DNA of 64,000 nt, taken from assembly GCA_034008185.1 (NCBI GenBank), contig CM067095.1:2402610-2466609 (forward strand), written 5' to 3'. The stretch comes from Gorsachius magnificus. Its lineage: Eukaryota > Chordata > Aves > Pelecaniformes > Ardeidae. Below the pieces are notes generated by a model. That model was not told where the DNA came from and ran no database searches. It saw only the letters and a list, made by a program, of their open reading frames with translations. Position 1 is the first letter of the stretch. Each line of letters opens with the position of its first letter. The translations under genes and the position numbers were made by a program. Positions 10,024 to 21,300 of the stretch are shown piece after piece.

Positions 10024-13000
10024 ATGCCCAGGGAACTTTGCACAGGCAACAAGGAGGAAAAAGCCAGAGGAAAACCAGAAACATCTCTGTTGTGCTGGTT
10101 AGTTTTGCGGGGAAGGTGGTGTGACGAGGTGAACGGTTGGGGACCCCGGGTTACCTGGGCATGCAGCCGTTAGCATGCACACCGGAATCTAAAAAAGAAA
10201 CCACTATTCTAGGGGAAGTTAAACAAAGCCAGCAAAGTACTCGCACAACAGGAACATTACTCAGTGCATGCAAATGAGAGGCTTTGTAAAACTGCTCCCA
10301 ACAATGGCTAAAGTCCTTTTCTCCTTGTTTGCTTAAGGTGCTTCATGCAACTTCAGCGTGCCCAAGCGCAGATTCGCATGCAGGGAACGGAGATGTTCTC
10401 AAGTTATCATCGCCATTACTCAGGAAGCCACAGACCAAAAATACAAAGAGTTTTTAACCTCCAAAATAAACCTGTGGTAATTACCCTGCATCTGACAGCA
10501 CCTCTTTGGCTCCTTTAGTGAGGGTCTCTGAAGGGTAACTAGGGGTGGATGGCTCTCGTTTATTAAAGGGGCCAGAAAAAATTGTAGAATATGTCAATTC
10601 AAAACCAGTTTAACCCACTGTCCTGGAAGACCTAGGTTGCTGAAAGCCTTGGTGGTAGCACGATGGTAGTTCCTGCAGCTGCAGCTCTCGCTCAGGAGGG
10701 GAATATCAGCCCCGTTTTGCAGGGAGAAACCACAAAGTCCAAGGTTATCCAGCAGGACTCGGATTAGGCTGCCTGTTTCCTAGATCAGCTGAAAAGAAAT
10801 CCTCTTGCACTGGATCTCAGCCTCTCTCGCCCTTGGCTGCCCATGTCCCCTGAAAGGTGACTGATTCCCCTCTGTGCCCCAGACAGTGGGTCCTGGGCAC
10901 CCCTTTAGGAGGTGGCACTCATAAGCGCCGCTTGTTCCAACACGCTCTCCCTCCTATCGCAGACCTGCACGCGTTAGACCACTCTGGGGAGATGCCAGAA
11001 AGGCCTGGTTTACCCCTAGAGATGGGCCGGTGTGCGCTGCACATCTCCCAAAGGGGCCGGGTCAGGCTGCGTATCCACAGGGCACATCTCAGAGCTGAGC
11101 TCCAGCCAAGCCTTGCTCGGGGCTAAGCTCCTACGTGCTGTCCTGTGCGTGCCTTTTGCCGATACCTGGATGGACAGCCAATGACACTGAGCATTAGCCC
11201 TGTGTTAATGCTTTTGCTCCTCTTGAGCAGGACCCTTCCCTTCCCTGGGGCTTAGCAGCCAAATCCAGCAGCACTGAAACCCCATGCAATGGAGGAAACA
11301 CCTTCACGGCAGACCCAGTGCTCAGCCTCAGTCCCTCAGCCGGGCAGTAGCTGGCTGGGATCCAGCCTGCCTGAAAGATGAGATGGCCAGAGGCACAAAG
11401 GCTGGGTGCCTGCTAGGAAATCATCCCAGCTGCCTGGGCTGGGCAGACACAGGCTCCCTCCCCCTTCCACAGCAGAGCCAAGTGCCTGGCCTTGAGGTAG
11501 AATTTCACCCTGGAGCCTGTGAGAAACCGAAACTCAGGTTACCAGGCTTCCCTGCGGGTCCTGGTGCTGAGCAGCCAGCAGGTTGCTGAGCAGGCTGAAC
11601 AGCACCTCTTGTGCCCCTGAGAGCAGGGATGTGGTGGTGACCCTGGCCAGATGGATGTGGGCCCTGTGAAACTGTACTGTGAGGCTGCGCCCGCGCTGGA
11701 GAAGCTGAAGAAGAATTCAAAGAATTGTGCCCATCACTTTAATATTGAATTAATTCTAGACTACACATGAGGAGCCTGGGAATTCCCATGACTGTTCCCA
11801 CAGTTCTCTCCTTGCTGCTGGCCCCTGTGAAGCACTGAAAGCCCCCATTGATCCAGTCTGCATCCTTCCTGATCCCCAGAGAAACCCAGAGAGATCCTCT
11901 GCAGTCATGGCACCATGGAGTCCTCCCAGTTCCTCCCAGCTCCAGGGCCCAGGCACTGCCTCAGCTCTGGAGTCTCCCCTGAAGCCAGGAGTCCTTAAGG
12001 ACCTGATTCGGTTCCCCCCACCACTGACTGGAACTCATAGAGTCTGCAGGTAGCTGGAGGTGTTGTGCTGAAGGAGGAGAGACATCCCGCTCCGTTCTCT
12101 TTATTTCCAAAACCAAGTCTTGCACCCCAGCCTGGTCATTACTGACCAACTCCCCCACCCCCAAGGCCAGAATTGACTGCCTGCAGCCTCATGATTTGCC
12201 CCATACCTCTTGATCCTGGCAATAAAGGCGCGGAGCCCAGATATGAGATAACAGCAAACAGCTCTGAAATTCAGAAGGTCCCAGGCTGCTGTTAGCACGA
12301 CCTCTCCCACGCCAGAGTGGCTGGTTTAGTCTCAGATCCGAGGCTCCCCAGCGCTGTGGCTAGTGGCTCAGCTCTGGTTCGGAGAGCGCTGTCCTGTGCA
12401 CCACGTGGGACGTTCAGCCAGACATGGAGCTCAGGTCCAAGGGAAGCACCAGGTTGGGGTCCACACTGCTGAGATGCTCTGCTCCAGAGACCTGTGTGAG
12501 AGCGAGATCAAAGCCCACACAGGGCAAGTAAGGGGCTGTGGGACCAGGGAACCACGGCAGCAAATGCCCCAGCCCCTTCCAAAAGCCCTGAAGAACACAG
12601 TGCTGGGGAAATGTCCTCACCTGGGACCCCTCAACAGACAAGACAAATCACCCCTCATGCTCATGGGCCCCAGACTGCAATGCCTCATTCCTGGTGTGGA
12701 GGAGGCCCCAGATGGGAGGTGTCCCCATGTTGCTGTATTTGGGCCAGAGAAGAGTCAAATGCTAAGTGCATGTGTCTGCTCACCTGGCTGTCCTGATCCA
12801 TGGCCCGTACAGTCATCGTCAGAGCCACTCCTTTGGTCCTGGCACTCTCTGCCTGATGGAAGAGGATGAGACACATCATACCCTCCTACATCCTCCTACC
12901 CTGGTGCTGGCCCCCTCCAATAGCCAGTCCTGGCTCCCACCCAGGCACAACACTGGGAGTGCAGCTGTGTACCCAGTGCTTTGGCCAGAGGCGCTTACGC

Positions 13001-14941
13001 TCGCTCTGAGAGAGACACTGAGCTTTGCTCTGCAACCTTGGAGAGGATCCCCCCACAGAACTGTGGGGACAGGCAGCTTTTGGGACTGGTGTGCAAAGTC
13101 TGCTGGCGCCCTGTGCGGGACGTGGCAGGATCAGCCAAGATGCTGCCCTGTTGAGCCGAGAGCGCTTCAGCCAAGGGAATCTTGCTGCCGAGCTGGCTGG
13201 GTCGACCTCCTCCCCTGCAGTGCCAGCTGGCATGAGGTGGGCTTGTCCTTTCCCCTGGCCCTTGCCCAGCTTATGACCACTGTGACAATCACAGACCAGG
13301 CCTCCTTGGCTTGTTTAACACTCCACTGCATTATCTTTCTGCTGTGGGCAGCAAAACTCCTCCTCTGGCTTTCACAACACGCTTCCACAGCAAAGGCTGA
13401 CAGTGCAGGGACAACACCAAGGGAAAGAACAGTGAGATGGTCAGGGAGACGGCAGGGGTGAGGGGGCTCTCTGGTCCCCCAGGCAAGGAGCCGTGCCTCT
13501 ACCACAAGCCCAAGGCATGGAGTAGAGAGAGCCTGGCAGTCCTGACGTTTGGAGACCTGGCGGCCCTTTCCCAGCTCTGAAGAGGAGTGTTTGGAAGAAG
13601 GGCAAGGAGAGCTGCTCATCTCAGCACTTCCAAATTCCCCAGAGCTGCTGCTTCCCCTCCTTTTCCACCTTCTCAGGGGATCAGCTGCTAAGCACCCCGA
13701 AATGCTGGGGTTTGCTGCTTTCTGCCCAGAGCACAAGGAAATGCTTCTGAAGGGCCAAACGACAGATGGGATTTTTTTTTTTTGGCAGCTAAAAGGCAGT
13801 TAAGTAACCCACTAGAATTTGGTAATGTCACTAGAACACATTAAGAATATAATCGCAGTAGCAACTCAAGGATAGGCATGTTTGCTTTCATGACACACTC
13901 TGTGAATGATTACTTATGATACCACTCCCAGCAAATCTGTTTGCAACACCAGCCAGCCCAGAGCCATGAGCACACCGAGCCGCACCATGGCCACCAGCAG
14001 CACTGGGAAGTGGAAGCACAGAGAAACCAGACAGTTTCCAGAGCCCAGGCAGGGGACCCAGGTGTCCTGATACCTGCATATTGACCTGACCTGCCTTGCA
14101 CCGGCAGAAGGAAGAGACGCGTAATTAAAACGCTAGAGTTCAAGACCTGATGTCACTCCCATCTCTGCCACTGACCCACCACATGACCATGGGCAAGTCA
14201 CTTTGGTAGCTGGTTTCTCCTTCCTCACCACCACACCGGGAATGACCACTGTCCCTCCCTTTTGAGGGTTCAGGGCTGCAGCGGTACCCACACTGTGCAG
14301 GGGAGCCCAGGAGGGTGGCAGGACCAAGGGGCAGCCCAGGGCGCTGCTGATCACAGTTGGCTTATCACTGGGAAGGCGACTGTTTGCTGACGGGGACGTC
14401 TGCAGGGACAGCCCCTGCCAGGGAGAACAGGGTAAGAGAACACAAAGGAGGAAATGAAGCTGTGGAGGTGCAAGCAGCTCCCTGCCCTATCTGAGGGATC
14501 TCCCAAGGAAGCACCAGGACTCTTACAAAGAGCATCAGCTTAGCCTTTCCCACACAGAGGAAGCCAGCGAGGCTCCAGGGGCCTGCTAGGGGAAGGAACG
14601 AGCAAATGCTGGACTGGCAGGTGTTGGAAAGCCCAAGCCCAGCCAAGCTCTGCAGACTCCACCAGCATTGGTGGCAGGACCTTGGTGGACCAGCACCAGC
14701 GATTACAGCTGGACTGGTGTTAATCTGCTCATCTTGGAAGAGTGCCAGCTTCTGAAATTGCTGTTTCCCAGAATATGAACTTTGTTACTCAACTGTAACC
14801 AGCAATGGGAACCCAGCCTCCTTCCTCCAAGCCATTGGACTCTACAAGTGCCAAGTATCTGATGCGACCAGGAAAGCGTGGACACTCAGGGGCATGCCAC
14901 AATCCCCCACCCTGGTGCAGGCACAGCAAAACAAAGCTGCT
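10024..14941. other. Spacer between ALDH2 and ACAD10; no gene recognised
   Basis: About 4.9 kb of unique-looking DNA. I looked on the minus strand for the acyl-CoA dehydrogenase exons of ACAD10 (motifs such as MTEP, HKWW, ADGPDEVH) and found none. No ALDH2 exon, tRNA or CR1 copy was seen. A minus-strand AATAAA near 12105-12112 could be a poly(A) signal, but it is not linked to any exon I can define. The open frames here are short and lack family similarity. Confidence 0.6.
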
Positions 14942-14962
14942 TTAGGGAGGAAGATGTCTCAC

Positions 14963-15318
14963 CTTCAGTTCTAGAAGAGGACGTGGAGTCCATCTCGGCT
15001 GGGAAGTCAGAAAACTCCACTGGACACCCATGATCTTTTCCAGCTGGCAGCAAAGACCCTGAGCCATCCCCAGCAGGCTGGTGGGGGGAGTGACCAGGGG
15101 GACTTTGGGCTTGGGAGCTGCCCCAGGCCGTGGCCAGGTACCATAGCTCCTGCTGAGGATCGGCCCTCGCCTGGCCCAGGTGCTGTAATGTCGTGCAAGA
15201 GGCTTTGTGGTGGGGAGGCTGTCAAAAACACGGAATCCTTCTTTTATGGCAAACTCCCAGGCCAGGTCAGCAACAAACTCTGCATCCTTTGGGCTGCTTT
15301 CACCTGGGGCTGGCTTCC
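14963..15318 (-). CDS. ACAD10: ACAD10 coding exon 12 (end of APH part and linker)
   Basis: 356 bases, 118 codons plus a split Gly: [20 protein letters not shown], then a Pro/Arg-rich linker and a diverged segment ending [11 protein letters not shown]. The end parallels human RWSPSPLIEDLK at the doorway of the ACAD domain. A consensus donor (AAG|GTGAGA) lies at 14963-14962. If unspliced, the frame adds VRHLPP and stops at TAA 14944-14942. The linker is shorter than human by roughly eight residues. Confidence 0.85.
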
Positions 15319-18300
15319 CTAGGGACAAGAGAATAGAACATCTTTGAAAGAGCCTGTGTTACGTAGTCACATCCCAAACAGCGGCATGTGCCCTTGTCTG
15401 GGCCAGCCCAGCAGGACTCGAGGAGACTCCTCTCTAAGGAATACAAAAATAACATCTTGTTTTTCTCTGATAAAGACTCCCAGGCCAGACCTGATGTATG
15501 CAGATAAACAGCACGGGGAGTTCACAGCACCTCCCTGCTTTTCTGAGTCTCTCTTCGATGGTGGTGCTTAGTTTGAAAGCCTGAGAGCTCCACCTGTGGG
15601 ACACAGCTCTGAGCTCTGAACTCTGGCCTCGGCTCAGTTCTACCATGAAAGAAAAACGATCACACAGCAACCTCTGATCAGCTCAAACAGCACAACAGGA
15701 ACAGACCAGACCTTGCATCCAACAAAAAGCAGCCGCCAGGGAAATGTCCTGTGTGTGCTCCCCTTTGGCTCTTTTTTCCATTTGCAGGGCACAACCTGAC
15801 TACACAACACAGCCTGCCTCAGAGGCTGTAGCAGCCTCACACCCTCCAGAGCCTATGCTGGAGCAGGGAGGGAGCTCTGGGCTTTACAGGACACCCTATT
15901 CCCATCCCTTTGTCTACATGCAGCCATAACCCGCTGCACGATTACTCTCGGGTCACTCATCTCCAGAGTGAAACAGGATCTCTCATTCTGATCCCATCTT
16001 TCCCACAGGAGCTCTATGCTGAAAGCACAAGCCTGCCAGACATGCCATGTTTTGCTGTAGCACATGGAATTTTGGAGGTCTCAGGATTCACAACCAGAAG
16101 TGCCTGAACCCTGCAGCACATGCTGCCTGTCTGACCTCCCCTGGTCCAGGGCAAGAGCTCTCCCCACGCTGGTGCTCGCGTGTCTGTGCTCTGGCTGGAG
16201 ACCTGTGCAGAACAGGGCCAGCGTGGCCGGGTTCCTCACCTGCCAGAGAGCCTTTGTAGAGTCCCTGCAGCATTGCAGCCAGTCGGAAAAAGGCAAAGGC
16301 CATATAGAAATTCCAGTTCTCGGGGCACTCCACTCCCATGTGGCCATAGTACATCTGGGAATACTCCTCTGCCGTGGGGACTCCCAGATGCCCCAAATCA
16401 CAATTCCTCAAGCCTGGAAGAGGTGAAGAGGCAACAGTGAAGCAGCAGACAGTGAAGAGTTCAGAGCTTTCTAGGGATGCCGGGAGGCTTGTGGAAGAGC
16501 CAGGCAGCTGTGGAGCAGCAGGGACACTGGCACCCATCCCACACCAGCACTGCTGCCGTGCTGTTTCTGTGCATAGCAATGGGGGTTTGGCACCAGCCCA
16601 CGAAGGGGAAATGCATATGGGGCAGGCTTCTTCAATGGAGTGGGATTGTGAAAGCAGTGATTGATGGATCTTCCTCCTAAACAACGGAGTGATATTCCTC
16701 CCTGTTTACCCCTATACTGTTATTTTTAACAAGTGTATAACTTTGTGGACAAACCCCTTCTAGGCTGGCCTGGTTCACAGCTTTCCCACCCAAAAGAGTT
16801 CCCCAGCTGAAGCGAGAGGGAAAATAACCCAAACTAATTTTTAAACATGGTTTTGCAAGCAGTGAAGCAGGGTGCTCCTCTCTGGGGCCATCCCTGACAT
16901 GACTACTAACAACGCTCCATGTGCACAAACAGGATGTCGGTACCAACCAGGATGGGGAGCACATGGCAGAGTATCTGCCAAACAAGTGGCAGACATGAGC
17001 CAAACTGGGCACGGGGCAATCGTGGCACAGTGATTACTGCACGTGCAGAAAGCTGTTTCCATCCTGGAGGGATGCAGGGTTCTTCAGGGAGGAGAGAAAG
17101 GGCAGAGCAGGGAATTTGGTACGAGACCCACAGCCCTTTCCGACTGCAATGAGCCCAACTGTCAGCTGAGCTCTCTGGGCAGGAGCTAATCTGTTTCTGA
17201 ACTCTGGTTCCTCTCTCCATGTGTCAAACGTGACTTTGCCCCTCTCTGTACCTCTCAGTGCATTAAAGTGAGGTGGCAGGAAGTAGGCCATACAGTTATT
17301 CGCCAAATCAGAGATGGGATCGCCTAGAGTTGAAAGCTTCCAGCCAAGGACAGCAAGGACTTCTGGCCTGTCTGGATGAAAGACCAGGTTGTCCATCCTG
17401 TATCAGAGGGAAAAAGAGATCAGAAAAGTCTCAAGAGGGGGAAAAAAATCCCAGTGCTCAGCAGCAGTAGGTGCTTTCCAGTGCCCTTCACTCTCTTCAA
17501 AAATTGCCGAGTCCTTTGGGAGGCTGCACGAGTGAAAGATTAATTTCTAAAAGCATTGGGCAGGGAGGACGGAGATTACTCAATAGTGAACTCCCTGGTT
17601 AATGATGAATTGAACTCTGCTTTGAAGAATGAAACCAAGTTATGAATAACTTGGCCTCAGGTCATTAACAGATGGTACAGGACAGGCTAGCCAAAAAGTG
17701 AAGCAGGCAAATCACTGTCCAGGGGGGGTCTTCTGGTCATTTCAAAGGCACACAGTAACTCCAGGCCCTGCACTGTCATGTGCTGTAGGTTATGCATCCT
17801 ACAGCCTTCAACAGTTTGAGCCCCAGGAGAGGGCAGCAGCCTACTGAGGAGGAAACAGAGGACAACCATCCTGCTGGGGTGCAGAGAGCTTCACCAGCTT
17901 CCAGTCACACAGGAACTGTGCACCCTAAACCTTGCAGGAAGGGGCCTGGGCCCAGAATCGGCACACGCTGATGCTGCAGCCTCACATCCCTGGTAGCCAG
18001 GGGCTGACAACTCAGCAGTAGCTCTCAGCATCTCTCACGTCTGTCCCCAGCCACCATGCTCCTGCGTGACTTCACCTGTAACACTGGCAGGTTTTGCCAT
18101 CCATGCTGCAGCATCTCAAACTCTTTAAGCACCAATACCATTAGCAGCATGCGCCAGGACTGATTTCTGAGTGTTGCAGAAACAGTTGATGATCCCCCAG
18201 TGTTAGACCAGTGTTTGTAGTGGTTGGGTGAGGAAACTGAAACACCAGCTGAGGCAGCCAGATTGGAATCGGACTTCAGGAGTCCAGGCCTTCAGTTCCT

Positions 18301-21300
18301 GACCCAGTTTCCCTGCTCTCAAATGGGTGCTTGAACTGCTGCAGATCAATCAGTAGGCAGATAAACACAGGGGAAGATGTGAGAGCTCTGGGTGCAAGAC
18401 AGCCCCAGTCAGAGCTCTTGGAATATATTTCCAGGCCCTCTAGGTCTCATTACCTGGGGAATGCTGAACATGACCCAGAGCCCAGTTTTTGGACTGCTCT
18501 GAAGCTGCTGCGCCAGCCCAACTCAGCACCTCTTCGGAGTTTGCATATTGCTTTACACTCTCTCTCCCTCTCTGCCTCCTGTGATGTGCTCTGGGGCAGC
18601 GCTGTCAGCCAAGCAGTACCTGAAATCACCGTGCACGACTGTCGTCTTCTGAGATTCAGGAAAATGCAGAGGCAGCCACTCGATGAGTCTCTCCATGGCT
18701 GGGATAACATGTGTTTCCATAGCTCGATACTGCTGTGTCCAGGTCTTAACTTGCCACTGAATGTAACTACCTGTAAAAAGGGAACAAAGGCTCTCAGGTA
18801 AAGGGCTAGGCACAAAGAGGCTTCAAAAGAGATTTACAAAAGGTGCATGCAGAAGTCAAACGGCCAAGCAGATCTCAGTCCAGCACCCTGAGACGAGCTC
18901 CAAGAGTTTAATTGTGATTTCCAGGGGTCTCATACATTCTTCGCTGGGCACCGGATTTGATATTCTGGTGGAAATAATCAGATCCTGGATCCAGGACAAA
19001 AACATAACTTCTCCACTAACTCCAAGAAGTTGGACTAGCCCTGTAGAGAGACTGGAGGAGCTGAGGAAGTTTGGTCAGAGATGGCAGCAGACAAGTTACT
19101 CCTGTACCCACAGTGCAGCTCTTGCTCACCAGAAGAAGTTCTGGGGACTGCCAGCAGGAAACAGCAGCTCTCCACACCCTCCCACCACACCTGGGGATTC
19201 AGACACCCTGCTGCTCATCTTCGCTTTCCCAACTGCCCCCAAGTTTGGCCCAAGTCCGGTACCTGAGCCTATCCCTTGAAATGCTGATACACAGGAGAAG
19301 AAAATGGTGATAGAGGATACATAGCCTTCTCTCACCATGCTCCTTGAGGTCCTCCAGTTCGGCTGGTCTGAGGTCTACACTGTGGATCTTGGAGAGGACT
19401 TGACTCATGGCAGCATAAATTGCCCTCCGCTGGCCAGGCTGCAGTGCAGGCAGGGAGACGTCGCTGTAGACACGGCCAGCACAGTGCTCCATCAGGTAGA
19501 AAGGTGTGCCAAGGGTGCTGGGGAAGCAAGGTGGAACCAGCGCGTCTGAGGTTAATCCTGCTACCTACCACCCCTCAAATCTCACCTGCACCTTGAACTT
19601 GCCCCCAGGCCTCACCTTCATGGCATTGAGCACTCACGCCCAGACTGCCAGCCCCCAGTGCACAGCTGTTGCATAGAATCATAGAATTGTTGAGGTTGGA
19701 AAAGACCTTTAAAACCAATCGTCCCCATCCCCTCCAGCCCCAGGAAGCTGAGCTTGGGACCAGGCTGCAGCACCAACAATCTCCCTGCCTGTCCTGCAGT
19801 GGGCTCTGGAGCCGGGCTGCCAGACTGCACGCAAACATCACGAACGTTGGACACACATTTAACTGCAGTGCAGAGACTTATTACTGCAGCCAGCAGAGAT
19901 CGGAGCGTAGCTGTGCTGACTGCAGGCTAGACAGGGTGTCTTGGTCTCAGACTTGCTGCTGTCGCAGCTGTAGATCTTGGGGCAAGTCTGAGGACCGGCA
20001 GTTAGAAAAATCACCTCCTTATTGGAAACCTGAGCATTACTGAGTCAGCGGGAAGCCCTACAACATCGTTTTATAGCTGCCTTTCAAAGGAAGACAGCAT
20101 TTTGATTAACTGCTAAAATAGGACACACCTAAGCCAAGCCAAATAAAAGCGTTACTGTCCTTTGAACTTCTAGAGGCTTCTCTAGCCTGAAACTGGGCAA
20201 ACGCTAATTAGACCAGGGCACTTTATGAGGTCTGGCTCCTTCTCTCCTCTCCTCGTCTTTGGGGGAATCTGGCTGAAGTTGTCAAGCACAGAGTGAAAGC
20301 TGAGGGCCAAGATTACCTTCTGTCCTCGCAGAGCGCAAGTACGGGGGGAACAGGAACACCAGCCTCAGAGAGTGCCTTCAGTACCCTGCCAGGGCGAGTC
20401 AGAGAGCCGTGTCAGCACAGAAAGCCATTAGGGAATCGATACTAGAACTGCATTGTTGCTAGGCAGACACACAATATTAAAGAGAGTCCTGTGCTCGGTT
20501 TTAAAAACACTAAAATAACATGGCTGGGGGTAGGGGAAAGAAGCACACCAAAATCTTTGCATGGCCTAGAGCCCCGAGACTAACACACTGTGAAAAAGCA
20601 AGGGGAGATCACAGCAGCCCCCCCCGCCACCCCAACCATCCTGCTGCTCTGCTGCTGAGGCAGGGATCTCTGGCACGGCAAACTGGTTTGCAGCATGACC
20701 GCTCCAGCATGGGGCCAGCCCTTAGCTAGGCTCCTCACCACTCAGTTGCAGTGTCGTGCTGCAACCTCTCTCCCACCCAAGGTGCCGGGTGCGACAGTGA
20801 GAGCCTGCATCTCCCAACATCTGCTGGGAGAGCTGTGGTGTGCTCCGTGGATTGGAAGGATCAGAGTGCAGGAGCTGGGAGGATGCTTTTCACAGGCACA
20901 GGGTCCTAACTGCACGCTCGCTGCCAACTGCAGGGCGATAGCACAGCCTTGTCTCTCAATCCAGGACTGCTCAGGCTCGCTGGAGCAAAAGGACAGATCA
21001 CAGACTGGGATATGGAGCTGTGCAAAATGCAGGGGAGGACAATGTGGGAGGGCAGGTGTGTGAACGGTGTGCGTGATGTGGAACAGAAAAGCTAAGGCTG
21101 GAATAGAGCACTGTTCCTAGGACGGGGTTGTTTGGGATCTCCTACAGGAGCTTTCCCCGATCAGCTGGCATGAGGAGCACAGCTCCTTCTCACCTGTATT
21201 CCCTTCTGACAGCAGGGCCTGAGGGATGCAGGCTGTCAGAGAGCTCCTTCTTCAGCACTAGCAGGCGATCTCCAAACTTGACGGAATAGGTCCGAGTAGA

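Noticed and set aside
11756..11956. Minus-strand AMTAED segment as a relic of the ACAD MTEP motif
   Set aside because: Only four residues resemble it. The flanks do not match the dehydrogenase family and no splice sites frame it.
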